The notes beneath the pieces are model-generated. The model was given only the letters and a program-made list of their open reading frames with translations, did no database searches and was not told the origin of the DNA. Of a stretch of 64,000 nt of DNA, positions 53,567 to 61,456 are shown piece after piece. The stretch is from DATLLN01 sp963809205 (GTDB lineage Bacteria > Actinomycetota > Thermoleophilia > Gaiellales > JAICJC01), in assembly GCA_963809205.1 (NCBI GenBank), contig CAWEIS010000010.1, positions 186,001-250,000 of the forward strand, given 5' to 3'. How positions within the stretch are numbered: position 1 is the stretch's first letter; every line of letters starts with the position of its first letter. A program made the translations under genes and the position numbers.

Positions 53567-54321
53567 TCCGGGTGGGCACGCGGCGCAGCCGGCTGGCGCT
53601 CGCCCAGGCGCGGCTGGTGGCGGTGGAGCTGGACAGTGCGGAGCTGGTCGAGATCGACACGGCCGGCGATCGCCGGCGCGACCTCCGGTTCGAGCAGATC
53701 GGCGACGGCCGCGGCGTCTTCACCCGCGAGATCGAGCGGGCGCTGCTGGCCGGGGAGATCGACGTGGCGGTGCACAGCGCGAAGGATCTGACGGGCGAGA
53801 TGCCGGACGGTCTGGTGATCGGCGCGATCCCGCCTCGCGAGGACGCGCGGGACGCCTGCTGCGGCCCGTTCGGATCCCTGGCCGAGCTGCCGGCCGGGGC
53901 CCGCGTGGGCACCTCGTCGGCTCGGCGCGGCGGCCTGCTCGGCGAGCTCCGTCCCGACCTCGAGGTGGTGCCGCTGCGCGGCAACGTCGACACGCGGCTG
54001 CGCAAGCTCGACGACGGCGACGCCGACGCCATCGTGCTGGCCGCCGCGGGGCTGCTGCGGCTCGGGCTGGGCGAGCGGATCGGCTTCCTGTTCGATCCGG
54101 CCGAGTTCGTGCCGGAGGCCGGCCAGGGCGCGCTGGCCGTCCAGGTGCGGGCCGGCGAAGAGCATCTGGTCGCGGCGCTCGACCACGGGCCGTCGCGGGA
54201 GCTGGTGGAGGCCGAGCGCGCGCGGGTCGCGGAGCTGGGCGGCGGCTGCACGGTGCCGGTCGCGGCGCACGCCTGGCACGAGGACGGCGAGGTGCGGATG
54301 CGCACCTGGACGGCCGCATGA
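53563..54321 (+). CDS. hemC: hydroxymethylbilane synthase
   Basis: A 252-residue porphobilinogen deaminase, shorter than the usual ~300. Blocks: VGTRRSRLALAQA, FTREIERALLAGEIDVAVHSAKDLTGEMP, VGTSSARRGGLLGELRPDLEVVPLRGNVDTRLRKL, AAAGLLRLGL, PEAGQGALAVQVRAGE, and the cofactor-binding cysteine C229 in GGGCTVPVAAHA. The C-terminal subdomain 3 is trimmed to about 15 residues after it. It overlaps hemA and cobA/hemD by ATGA. Confidence 0.92.
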   Translation: MIRVGTRRSRLALAQARLVAVELDSAELVEIDTAGDRRRDLRFEQIGDGRGVFTREIERALLAGEIDVAVHSAKDLTGEMPDGLVIGAIPPREDARDACCGPFGSLAELPAGARVGTSSARRGGLLGELRPDLEVVPLRGNVDTRLRKLDDGDADAIVLAAAGLLRLGLGERIGFLFDPAEFVPEAGQGALAVQVRAGEEHLVAALDHGPSRELVEAERARVAELGGGCTVPVAAHAWHEDGEVRMRTWTAA

Positions 54322-55757
54322 CGGTCTACCTGGTCGGCGCGGGGCCGGGCGACCCGGGGCTGCTGACGCTCCGCGGCAGGGAGCTGCTGGAGCGCTGCGA
54401 CGCCTTGGTCTACGACCGGCTGGCCGATCCGCGGATCGTGGGCATGGCGCGAGCCGGCGCGGAGCTGCACGACGCGGGCAAGCAGCCGGGCCGCCACACG
54501 ATGACGCAGGATCAGATCAACGAGCTGCTGGTCGGGCTGGGCGGGCGCCACCAGACGGTGGTCAGGCTCAAGGGCGGCGACCCGTTCATCTTCGGGCGCG
54601 GCGGTGAGGAGGCGCTGGCGCTGGACGCGGCGGGCATCGCCTGGGAGGTCGTGCCCGGCATCTCGTCGGCGTATGCCGTCCCCGCCTACGCGGGCATCCC
54701 GGTGACCCAGCGCGGCATGGCGGCGCAGGTCACGATCGTCACCGGCCACGAGGATCCGGCGAAGCCGGGCACCGACCTCGACTGGGCCCACCTGGCGCGG
54801 ACGCCGGGGACGCTGGTCTTCCTGATGGGCGTCTCGTCGCTCGAGGCGAACATGGCCCGGCTGCTCGCCGAGGGCATGGCGCCGGCGACGCCGGCCGCGG
54901 TCATCGCCTCGGGCACCCGCCCCGACCAGCGCACGGTGTCGGCCACGGTCGCCACCATCGCCGAGGCGGCCGCCCAGGCGGCGATCCGGCCGCCCGCGAT
55001 CACGCTGGTCGGAGAGGTCGCCGCGCTGCACGACCGGCTCGCCTGGTTCGAGCGGCGGCCGCTGTTCGGCCGGCGGGTGGTGGTCACCCGGGCCCGGGCA
55101 CAGGCCAGCGGGCTGGCCGCCCGGCTGGGCGAGCTGGGCGCGGACGTGCTGGAGGCGCCGGCCATCACGCTCGAGGAGCTGCCGTTCGGCGCGCCCGACC
55201 TGGGCGCATACGAGATCGTCTGCCTGACCTCCGCCAACGGGGTCGAGCGGCTGCTCGCCGGCGACGTGCGGGCGCTGGCCGGCGTGACCGTCGCCGCCGT
55301 GGGCTCGGCCACCGCGGCAGCCCTCCGCCGGCGGGGCATCGAGCCCGACCTGCTGCCGGAGCAGGCCGTGCAGGAGTCGCTGCTCGAGGCGCTGGGCGAC
55401 GTCGCCGGCCGGCGCGTGTTGATCGCGACCGCCGAGGGCGCCCGGGACGTGCTGGCCAGCGGCCTGCGCGAGCGGGGGGCGGAGGTCGACGAGCTCGCCC
55501 TCTACCGCACCGTGCGCGAGCCTGTCGATGTCGACCTGGTGCTGTCGGCCGACCTGGTGACCTTCACCTCGTCATCCACCGTGACGAACGTGCTCGACGC
55601 GTTGGACGGGCAGGAGCTCTCGGGCCTCCGCGCGGTCTCGATCGGGCCGGTCACGTCGGACACGCTGCGACAGCGGGGCGTCGAGCCGGTGGCCGAGGCC
55701 GACCCGCATGACGTGGACGGCCTGGTCGCGGCCGTCCTGGCCGTCGCCGCTGGGTAG
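54318..55757 (+). CDS. fused uroporphyrinogen-III methyltransferase/synthase (CobA-HemD)
   Basis: A 479-residue bifunctional enzyme. Residues 1-235 are the SAM-dependent methyltransferase: VYLVGAGPGDPGLLTLRG, YDRL, VVRLKGGDPFIFGRGGEE, VVPGISSA, PVTQRG. Residues 245-479 are HemD (RRVVVTRARAQASGLAARLGELGADVLEAPAI ... VCLTSANGVERLL ... VTFTSSSTVTNVLDAL). It closes hydroxymethylbilane to uroporphyrinogen III and methylates it toward siroheme or cobalamin. This fusion is common in Actinobacteria and Firmicutes. Last gene of the chain; its TAG is also the first part of the next gene's -10 box. Confidence 0.94.
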   Translation: MTVYLVGAGPGDPGLLTLRGRELLERCDALVYDRLADPRIVGMARAGAELHDAGKQPGRHTMTQDQINELLVGLGGRHQTVVRLKGGDPFIFGRGGEEALALDAAGIAWEVVPGISSAYAVPAYAGIPVTQRGMAAQVTIVTGHEDPAKPGTDLDWAHLARTPGTLVFLMGVSSLEANMARLLAEGMAPATPAAVIASGTRPDQRTVSATVATIAEAAAQAAIRPPAITLVGEVAALHDRLAWFERRPLFGRRVVVTRARAQASGLAARLGELGADVLEAPAITLEELPFGAPDLGAYEIVCLTSANGVERLLAGDVRALAGVTVAAVGSATAAALRRRGIEPDLLPEQAVQESLLEALGDVAGRRVLIATAEGARDVLASGLRERGAEVDELALYRTVREPVDVDLVLSADLVTFTSSSTVTNVLDALDGQELSGLRAVSIGPVTSDTLRQRGVEPVAEADPHDVDGLVAAVLAVAAG

Positions 55758-55766
55758 AGTCAGCCC

Positions 55767-56585
55767 ATGCCGCCGTTCGTCACGTTCCTCTCGGACTTCG
55801 GCGCCGGCGACCAGTTCGCCGGGATCTGCCACGGCGTGATCAACCGGGTCTGCCCGGAGGCCGTGGTCATCCACCTGGGCCACGGCATCGAGCCGCAGTC
55901 CGTGGGACAGGCCGCGCGGATCCTGGCGGGCGCCGTGCCGTACCTGCCGGTCGGCGTGCACATGGCAGTGGTCGACCCTGGCGTCGGATCGGAACGCCGC
56001 GGCGTCGTGCTGCGCTCGGCCGACGAGCGGCTGTTCGTCGGACCGGACAACGGGCTGCTGGTGCCCGCGGCGGAGGCGTGCGGCGGGATCGAGCTGGCGG
56101 TCGAACTCACCAACCGCGCCTACATGCTCGACCAGGTGTCGCACACGTTCCACGGCCGCGACGTGTTCTCGCCGGTCGCCGGCCACCTGGCCGGCGGGGT
56201 CGATCCGCTGGAGCTGGGACCGGAGGTCGACACGGCGACGCTGGTTCGGCCCCAGCTGCTCGGATTCGAGCGCGACGGCACCGTGCTGGGCGCCATCGTC
56301 CAGCACATCGACCGGTTCGGGAACGTCCAGCTGTCCGCGGGCAGGGACGCCGTGGCCGACGTCTTCAGGGCCGGTGGCGTGGCCGAGGTGGAGGCGCTCG
56401 ACGACCGCTACCTGGCGGTTTGTGCCGACACGTTCGCCGATGTCCAGCGCGGCGAGCTGGTGCTCTACGAGGACTCCGAGCAGCGGCTCTCGATCGCCAT
56501 CAACAGAGGCGATGCGGCCGAGCTGCTCGACCTGACGGCGGGGAGCCACGTGCGGATCGAGTTCGCGCCGACGATCGAGGCGTGA
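55767..56585 (+). CDS. SAM hydrolase/SAM-dependent halogenase family protein (DUF62)
   Basis: A 272-residue protein of the S-adenosyl-L-methionine hydroxide adenosyltransferase family, which splits SAM to adenosine and methionine using water. Blocks: FVTFLSDFGAGDQFAGICHGVI, VIHLGHGIEP, HMAVVDPGVGSERRGVVL, VGPDNGLLVPA, HTFHGRDVFSPVAGHLA, and the second domain with HIDRFGNVQLSA. No chlorinase/fluorinase-specific insertion is seen. TAGAGT lies 6 bases before ATG. Confidence 0.85.
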   Translation: MPPFVTFLSDFGAGDQFAGICHGVINRVCPEAVVIHLGHGIEPQSVGQAARILAGAVPYLPVGVHMAVVDPGVGSERRGVVLRSADERLFVGPDNGLLVPAAEACGGIELAVELTNRAYMLDQVSHTFHGRDVFSPVAGHLAGGVDPLELGPEVDTATLVRPQLLGFERDGTVLGAIVQHIDRFGNVQLSAGRDAVADVFRAGGVAEVEALDDRYLAVCADTFADVQRGELVLYEDSEQRLSIAINRGDAAELLDLTAGSHVRIEFAPTIEA

Positions 56586-56713
56586 CCGATTACCGGCTTG
56601 ACGCAGGCGCCACGAAGTGATGAGATACGACCTACCAGCGGCCTTCGCGGAGCGGTAGCACCGTCCCGGAGGCCGCTTCCTCGTCCAGAGCCCTGCGATA
56701 GACTGGCCGCCGC

Positions 56714-56786
56714 GGCGAGGTAGCTCAGTTGGTAGAGCACGCGACTGAAAATCGCGGTGTCGCTGGTTCGATCCCGGCCCTCGCCA
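56714..56786 (+). tRNA. tRNA-Phe (GAA)
   Basis: 73 bases. Acceptor GGCGAGG/CCTCGCC, D arm GCTC...GAGC, anticodon stem CGCGA/TCGCG with loop CTGAAAA and anticodon GAA at 56747-56749, T arm GCTGG/CCGGC with loop TTCGATC, discriminator A. No encoded CCA. Confidence 0.96.
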
Positions 56787-57246
56787 TCCCGCACCCAGAG
56801 CCAAGGTCGCCAGCTGGACGATGGGCGTAAACAACGGCTGTGGGAAGCCGATGGGAGTATCTCCGCCTCGAGCCTGGTCTCGTCGCCTGTCCCTGATTGC
56901 GGCAGGCTGTACTGCTCGGCCTGCTGCGCGTAGAGGACGACCCGGTGAAACTCAACGGCGGTGGTCCGCTCGAACGTCGAGAGATCCTCGTTCCTCGTTC
57001 CGGTCCCGGTGCGGACATTTTGCGGACATTCGGCGTCTGGGCTGGCAACTGGCTATCCCGTGAACGCGAAAAACGCGCTGCCGCCGAGGGTTCGCGTCCT
57101 GTACGGTCGGTCGCCGCTGGGGAGTGGTCACCGTGGTCGTTTTGTGCCCCTATCCCGTCACCGCGATCGCTTCATCCCTTCCGGATGAGGTCAGCCTCGT
57201 CCTGGACAGGTACGTTGTCTGCTCAGGTACACCGACTCGGAGGTGG
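56787..57246. other. 460-base non-coding stretch after tRNA-Phe
   Basis: No gene can be supported. GC and codon structure are less regular than in flanking genes. It holds the direct repeat GCGGACATT twice (57011-57019 and 57022-57030), and open frames on both strands with no known motif. It could be decayed DNA of an element that once used the tRNA-Phe 3' end. Confidence 0.4.
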
Positions 57247-57249
57247 ATG

Positions 57250-57444
57250 ATGGTGCTCGATGGCGGCATCCTGTGGTGGATGATCTGGCTGGTCATCTGG
57301 ATCGCGATCGCGTTCTGGCCCGCGCGAGTCGCCGGACGCAAGGGCCACAGCTTCTTCGGGTTCTTCATCTTCAGCTTGGTCTTCTTCCCGGCCGCGCTGA
57401 TCGTGGCGTACATGGTCAAGGATCGCACCGTGGGTGCGCACTGA
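57250..57444 (+). CDS. small membrane protein, two helices (PLDc_N-like)
   Basis: A 64-residue protein (ATG 57250; ATG 57247 is one codon earlier) with ribosome site GGAGG 6 bases before ATG 57250. Helix one: GGILWWMIWLVIWIAIAFWPA; loop RVAGRKGHSFFGF; helix two: FFIFSLVFFPAALIVAYMV. It resembles small hydrophobic proteins with a cytosolic G-K-[G/R] loop; no function is known. Confidence 0.7.
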   Translation: MVLDGGILWWMIWLVIWIAIAFWPARVAGRKGHSFFGFFIFSLVFFPAALIVAYMVKDRTVGAH

Positions 57445-57446
57445 GC

Positions 57447-57749
57447 GTGACCCCTCTCCGCCGGGCGATTCCCGACCGGCGAGTGCGCCGTGAGGTGCGC
57501 TGGGCGGCGATCGAGCTCGCGCTCGCGGCCCGGCGCGCGCAGAGCGTCGGGGCGGCGAACGCGCCCTCCGACCGGCGGGTGCGAAAGCGCATGCGCCGGG
57601 CGTCGAGCCACGCGTCGCGGGCGGTCGCGTACACCGTCTCGCCGCCTCCTCGCCATCGCCTGCAGAACACGCTGTTCTTCATCGCGGGGGCGGTGACCGC
57701 CGGGGTCGTGGTCTCCTGGGCGCGCCGCGGCCGCTCGCTGTACGGTTGA
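57447..57749 (+). CDS. tail-anchored basic protein of unknown function
   Basis: A 100-residue protein starting at GTG 57447, 2 bases after the previous stop. The N-terminal 65 residues are strongly basic and helical (RRAIPDRRVRREVRWAAIELALAARRAQ ... RVRKRMRRASSHASRA), and a single hydrophobic helix near the C-terminus (NTLFFIAGAVTAGVVVSWARRG) anchors it. The basic head could contact nucleic acid or membrane lipid. No family recognised. Confidence 0.55.
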   Translation: MTPLRRAIPDRRVRREVRWAAIELALAARRAQSVGAANAPSDRRVRKRMRRASSHASRAVAYTVSPPPRHRLQNTLFFIAGAVTAGVVVSWARRGRSLYG

Positions 57750-57752
57750 TCC

Positions 57753-59114
57753 GTGGCCAGCCCGATCGACAACGCCTCAGCCGAGCTCGAGGCGAAGGCA
57801 ACCGCTTTCGTCCGCGAGAACCGGCTGCCCGGCCTGGCCGCCGGCGTCGTCCATCAGGGCGAGCTCGTGTGGTCGGGCGTTCCCGGCTTCGCCGACGTCG
57901 CCTCGCGCCGCTCCGGTGACATCGGGACGCTCTACCGGATCGCCTCGATCACCAAGACCTTCACCGCGACGGCGATCATGCAGCTGCGCGACGAAGGCCG
58001 CCTGCACCTGGACGACCCGGTCGTGGCGCACCTGCCCGAGCTGCGCGCTGCGGGCAGCCCGTTCGGCGCGATCGAGACGGTCACCATCCGCAGGCTGCTC
58101 TCACACGAATCGGGGTTGATCGGCGACCCGCCCGGCACCGACTGGTCGGGGCAGGTGTACGAGGGGGATCCGGCGGCGAACCTCGCCCGGGCCGGTGAGA
58201 TCGCGACCACGGTGCCGCCCAGCACGCAGCAGAAGTACTCGAACATCGGCTTCCAGCTGCTGGGCGAGGTCGTTGCGCGCGTGTCCGGCACACCGTACGC
58301 GCAGCGTGTGCGAGAGACGATCCTCGATCCGCTCGGCCTCACATCGACCTCGTTCGAGCCGCTGTCGGCCGACCTCGCGGCCCGCTGCGCGACCGGCTAC
58401 GCCGCGCGCGCATTCAGCGACGATCTCCAGCTGTCGCCGGCGCTGCCGAGGATCGAGGCCGAGGGCGGTCTCTGGTCGTGTGTGGAGGACCTGGCGCGGT
58501 GGATCTCGGCGCAGTTCACCGAGGACGTGCTCCCGGCGACGACGCTGGCCGTGATGCACCGTCCCCGCTACCTGGGGGACGAGGCATGGACGGAGGCCTG
58601 GGGGATCGGCTGGTACGCGGTGCGGCGCGAGTCGGGGATCTGGGTGCAGCACTCGGGCGGGCTCCACGGCTTCACCAGCAACGTGTGCTTCGATCCCAAG
58701 CAGAAGGTCGGAGCGATCGTCCTCGTCAACGGCGACTCGTCGCCGGCCGGCATCTGCATGGATCTCGCCGACATCGGACGGCGGGCGTTGACGGCGGCTC
58801 CGCGGCCGATCGAGCCGCCGGCGCCGCTGCCGCCCGAGTGGGACGATCTGCTCGGCCTCTACGCCGACCCCGAGTACGCGCTGCTCGTCCGCGTCGAGTG
58901 GCGCGACGGCAAGCTCAGCCTGCTGGCCGCCGGCGAGGACGAGTGGCGGCCGACCCTGGCGCCGACGGCGACGGCCGACCGGTACGTGGTCAGCCCGGGC
59001 GTCCGCGAGTCCGGCGAGGAGTGCGTCTTTCACCGCCGGCCCGACGGCCGAGTCGCGTTGATGATGCTCGCCACAACCTCGCTGCGCCGGCTCGACCCGG
59101 TCGACCAGGGCTGA
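57753..59114 (+). CDS. beta-lactamase-fold serine hydrolase (class C/EstB type)
   Basis: A 453-residue protein. Catalytic S65-x-x-K68 in RIASITKTF, Y162-S-N in QKYSNIGFQ, and the third motif HSGG near residue 298 (WVQHSGGLHG). No signal peptide is visible, so it is probably cytosolic, acting as an esterase or D-amino peptidase and not as a secreted beta-lactamase. The last 100 residues form an extra beta domain (lipocalin-like, as in EstB/LACTB relatives). GTG 57753 follows a TACGGT box by 6 bases. Confidence 0.85.
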   Translation: MASPIDNASAELEAKATAFVRENRLPGLAAGVVHQGELVWSGVPGFADVASRRSGDIGTLYRIASITKTFTATAIMQLRDEGRLHLDDPVVAHLPELRAAGSPFGAIETVTIRRLLSHESGLIGDPPGTDWSGQVYEGDPAANLARAGEIATTVPPSTQQKYSNIGFQLLGEVVARVSGTPYAQRVRETILDPLGLTSTSFEPLSADLAARCATGYAARAFSDDLQLSPALPRIEAEGGLWSCVEDLARWISAQFTEDVLPATTLAVMHRPRYLGDEAWTEAWGIGWYAVRRESGIWVQHSGGLHGFTSNVCFDPKQKVGAIVLVNGDSSPAGICMDLADIGRRALTAAPRPIEPPAPLPPEWDDLLGLYADPEYALLVRVEWRDGKLSLLAAGEDEWRPTLAPTATADRYVVSPGVRESGEECVFHRRPDGRVALMMLATTSLRRLDPVDQG

Positions 59115-59123
59115 CGGGCCCGC

Positions 59124-60146
59124 TCAGTCGCCGCAGGTCTGCAGGGCGGAGGCGCCGTTCGAGCCCAGCACCGACTCCAGCACCGAGAGCACGCGGGGAT
59201 CGAACATCGTGCCTGCGCCGGTTCGCAGCTCTCCCAGCGGATCGTCGACGTCCGGGCGGACGTGCAGCGACACGTAGGACTCGGCGACCAGGATGATCCG
59301 CGCGCCGAGCGGGATCGCCTCGCCGGCCAGCCCGTCTGGGTAGCCGCTGCCGTCGAAATGCTCGTGGGTGGCTCGGACGATCGCCCGCACCTTCTCGAAC
59401 AGCGGGCTGGGGCCGAGCATGTCCGCCGACCGCAGCGGGTGGGTGCGCACGACGGCCCACTCCTCGTCGGTCAGCGGCTCGCTCTTGGTGATGATCTCGT
59501 CGGGGATGGCCGACATCCCCAGGTCGCGGAACCGGCAGGCGGTGGCCAGCTGGGTCAGCCCGGTGCCGGCGAGGCCCATGGCCTGGCCCAGTGCGCGCAC
59601 CAGCGACTCGACCTCGCCCTCGTCCGAGGTCTGCTCGGACGTGTGGCGCACCGCCTCGGTTTCCGGCGGGGCCGCTACGGCGGCCAGCCGCGACAGGCGG
59701 GAGGAGACGAACGAGGCGGGGATCCACTGGCCCTGCTCCATCGCGACGAAGGCGAACCGCAGCACGCGCTGCTGGTCGACCACGAACAGCCCGTCGCGGC
59801 GCCGCTTCTTGCGCAGCTTGCGGCCCTCGACGAGGCCCAGCGCCTGCGACGCTTCGCCGCGCGGATCGGTCAGCCAACACGCCGTCTGGGCCGCGGCCAG
59901 TGACTTCGCCAGCGACGAGTCACCGGGCGACACGACCACCAGCGCGCTGGCGGAGAGCTGCATCAGGCCGCCCAGCTCGCGCAGCATCGAGGCCCGGGGA
60001 TCGTCCCCGGGAGCGTCCTCGACCAGCGCCAGCACGGCGGGCGCCTGACCGACGAGCTCGTCGATCGCCACGGGCTGACCCCCTTCCACCGAGATCAGGC
60101 GGAAGGGCGAGATCGGTGCGTCAAGCTGCGGCTGCGTCCTGCTCAT
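59124..60146 (-). CDS. peroxiredoxin-like/HD-GYP fusion protein, degenerate metal site
   Basis: A 340-residue protein (ATG 60146; GTG 60152 adds two residues). Residues 12-150 look like a peroxiredoxin/AhpC fold (PFRLISVEGGQPVAIDELVGQAPAVLALVED ... GLFVVDQQRVLRFAFVAM) without a catalytic cysteine at the usual place. Residues 180-300 are an HD-GYP domain: EWAVVRTHP, HEHFDGSGYPDGLAGEAIPLGARIILVAES. The usual HDIGK is FRDLG (His replaced by R207), and the late Asp is E289, so cyclic-di-GMP hydrolysis is doubtful. It overlaps the DivIVA gene stop by 26 bases. Confidence 0.75.
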   Translation of the reverse strand: MSRTQPQLDAPISPFRLISVEGGQPVAIDELVGQAPAVLALVEDAPGDDPRASMLRELGGLMQLSASALVVVSPGDSSLAKSLAAAQTACWLTDPRGEASQALGLVEGRKLRKKRRRDGLFVVDQQRVLRFAFVAMEQGQWIPASFVSSRLSRLAAVAAPPETEAVRHTSEQTSDEGEVESLVRALGQAMGLAGTGLTQLATACRFRDLGMSAIPDEIITKSEPLTDEEWAVVRTHPLRSADMLGPSPLFEKVRAIVRATHEHFDGSGYPDGLAGEAIPLGARIILVAESYVSLHVRPDVDDPLGELRTGAGTMFDPRVLSVLESVLGSNGASALQTCGD

Positions 60147-61287
60147 CCTCACCGGTCTCCGAGGCGTCGACGGAGTGGACGGTGGTGGTGAGATTGCCGG
60201 TCCGCTCGGCCGCCTGGATCAGCGATGTCCGGGCCTGCTCGAAGGACGCCAGCATCTGAGCCTGGGCCTGGGACGCGGTGGCCAGCAGCTCGTCGGCCTC
60301 ACGTCGGGTGGACTCGGCCTCCGACAGGATCTCGGCAGCCCGGGCCTCGGCCTGCGCCTCGCGCTCGGCCAGCACCCGCTGGAGCTTGCCCAGCTCGGCA
60401 TCCCGCTCGGCCTGGGCCTTCGACGACAGGTCGTCGCGCTGCCGCTCGGCGTCGGCGATGATCCGCTCGGCGTGCACCTGTACCTCCTCGAGGTGCTGCT
60501 CGCCGGCGGTCGCCGCCTCGCCGACTAGCCGCTGCCGTTCGGCGATGATCTCCTCGACCTCGAGCTTGCTCGCATCGCGGACGCGCTGCAGCTCGCCGTC
60601 GACGAACGCCTGCAGTGCGGCGATCGTCGTGTCGACCGCGGCGGCGAGCCCGCTCAGGTCGGCGGCCGGTCGCTCGGCGAACACCGGGTCGGCGATCGAC
60701 ACCGTCGGCGCCTCGACCGTCCAGGTGTGCACCTGCGGCTCGTGCTCCGGCTGCTCCTCGGCGACGGGCTCCTCCGCGAACGGCTGCTCCTCGGCGACCT
60801 GCTCGGGCTCCTCCTCGGCCACGGGCTCATCGGCCGTGAACTGCTCCTGCTCGGCGTACTCGACGGGGTCGGCGTCCGCCTCGGGCGCCTCGTCCTCCTC
60901 CACCGCCACCGGCTCGGCCCAGTCCTGCTCCTGCTCGTACTCCTGCTCCTGCTCCTCCGCCACGACCTCGAACTCCTCGTCGTGCTGCTCCTCGGCGGGC
61001 TCGTCGGCGACGGGGGTCTCGTCGGCGACGAGCCCGTGCGGCTGCTGCGCGGGGGCGGCGACCGGATCGGACGCCAGGGCGTCGGCGACGGCGGCCAGGT
61101 ACTCGTCGACCTCCTCGGGGTTGTACCCGGTCGGGGTCAGCGAGAACGAGGCGTTGCGGATGTCGCCGGGATCGGCGGCGGACAGATCGTCGGCCAGGTC
61201 ACCCAGGAAGCGGTCGACCTCCTCAGGGTTGTACCCGGTCGGCGTGAGCGAGAAAGAAGCGTTGCGGATGCTCGCCGGATCGACCAT
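60121..61287 (-). CDS. DivIVA-domain coiled-coil protein with duplicated N-terminal motif
   Basis: A 388-residue protein. Start ATG 61287 has ribosome site GAGGAGG 8 bases upstream. Residues 5-66 hold two copies of a DivIVA-type membrane-binding motif (NASFSLTPTGYNPEEVD ... FL and ... YL), 36 residues apart. Residues about 80-195 are a Glu/Ala/Gln-rich acidic linker, followed from about 210 to 370 by a long coiled coil (ERQRLVGEAATAGEQHLEEV ... QRDDLSSKAQAERDAELGKL). Such proteins bind curved membrane at poles and septa. It is translationally coupled to the HD-GYP gene. Confidence 0.85.
   Translation of the reverse strand: MVDPASIRNASFSLTPTGYNPEEVDRFLGDLADDLSAADPGDIRNASFSLTPTGYNPEEVDEYLAAVADALASDPVAAPAQQPHGLVADETPVADEPAEEQHDEEFEVVAEEQEQEYEQEQDWAEPVAVEEDEAPEADADPVEYAEQEQFTADEPVAEEEPEQVAEEQPFAEEPVAEEQPEHEPQVHTWTVEAPTVSIADPVFAERPAADLSGLAAAVDTTIAALQAFVDGELQRVRDASKLEVEEIIAERQRLVGEAATAGEQHLEEVQVHAERIIADAERQRDDLSSKAQAERDAELGKLQRVLAEREAQAEARAAEILSEAESTRREADELLATASQAQAQMLASFEQARTSLIQAAERTGNLTTTVHSVDASETGEDEQDAAAA
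61105..61282 (-). repeat. in-frame tandem duplication within the DivIVA gene
   Basis: Two stretches starting at 61105 and 61213, offset by 108 bases (36 codons), share about 90% identity over roughly 65 bases, encoding the two copies of SIRNASFSLTPTGYNPEEVD. The second copy differs mainly at third codon positions. Confidence 0.8.
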
Positions 61288-61456
61288 GTGGAGATTCCTC
61301 CTCGAGTGCAGCGGACTACAGCGGACGGGAAAGTGAAAGGGGGTGTTTCCGTCCGTCCCAGCGGGGACGTCAGTTGCCTTATCGGCGTTCTCGCAGATCC
61401 CTTGAGCATCTCCGGCGATCCCCGCCGCGCCGCACGATCGCGTACCATCTCGCGGC

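Noticed and set aside
56725..57048. Minus-strand open frame containing AGIEPATPRFS
   Set aside because: This is the antisense reading of tRNA-Phe; such frames are a familiar false annotation next to tRNA genes.
56897..57250. 117-codon frame after tRNA-Phe
   Set aside because: No ribosome site, no motif, irregular codon use, and it overlaps the ribosome site of the supported small membrane protein gene.
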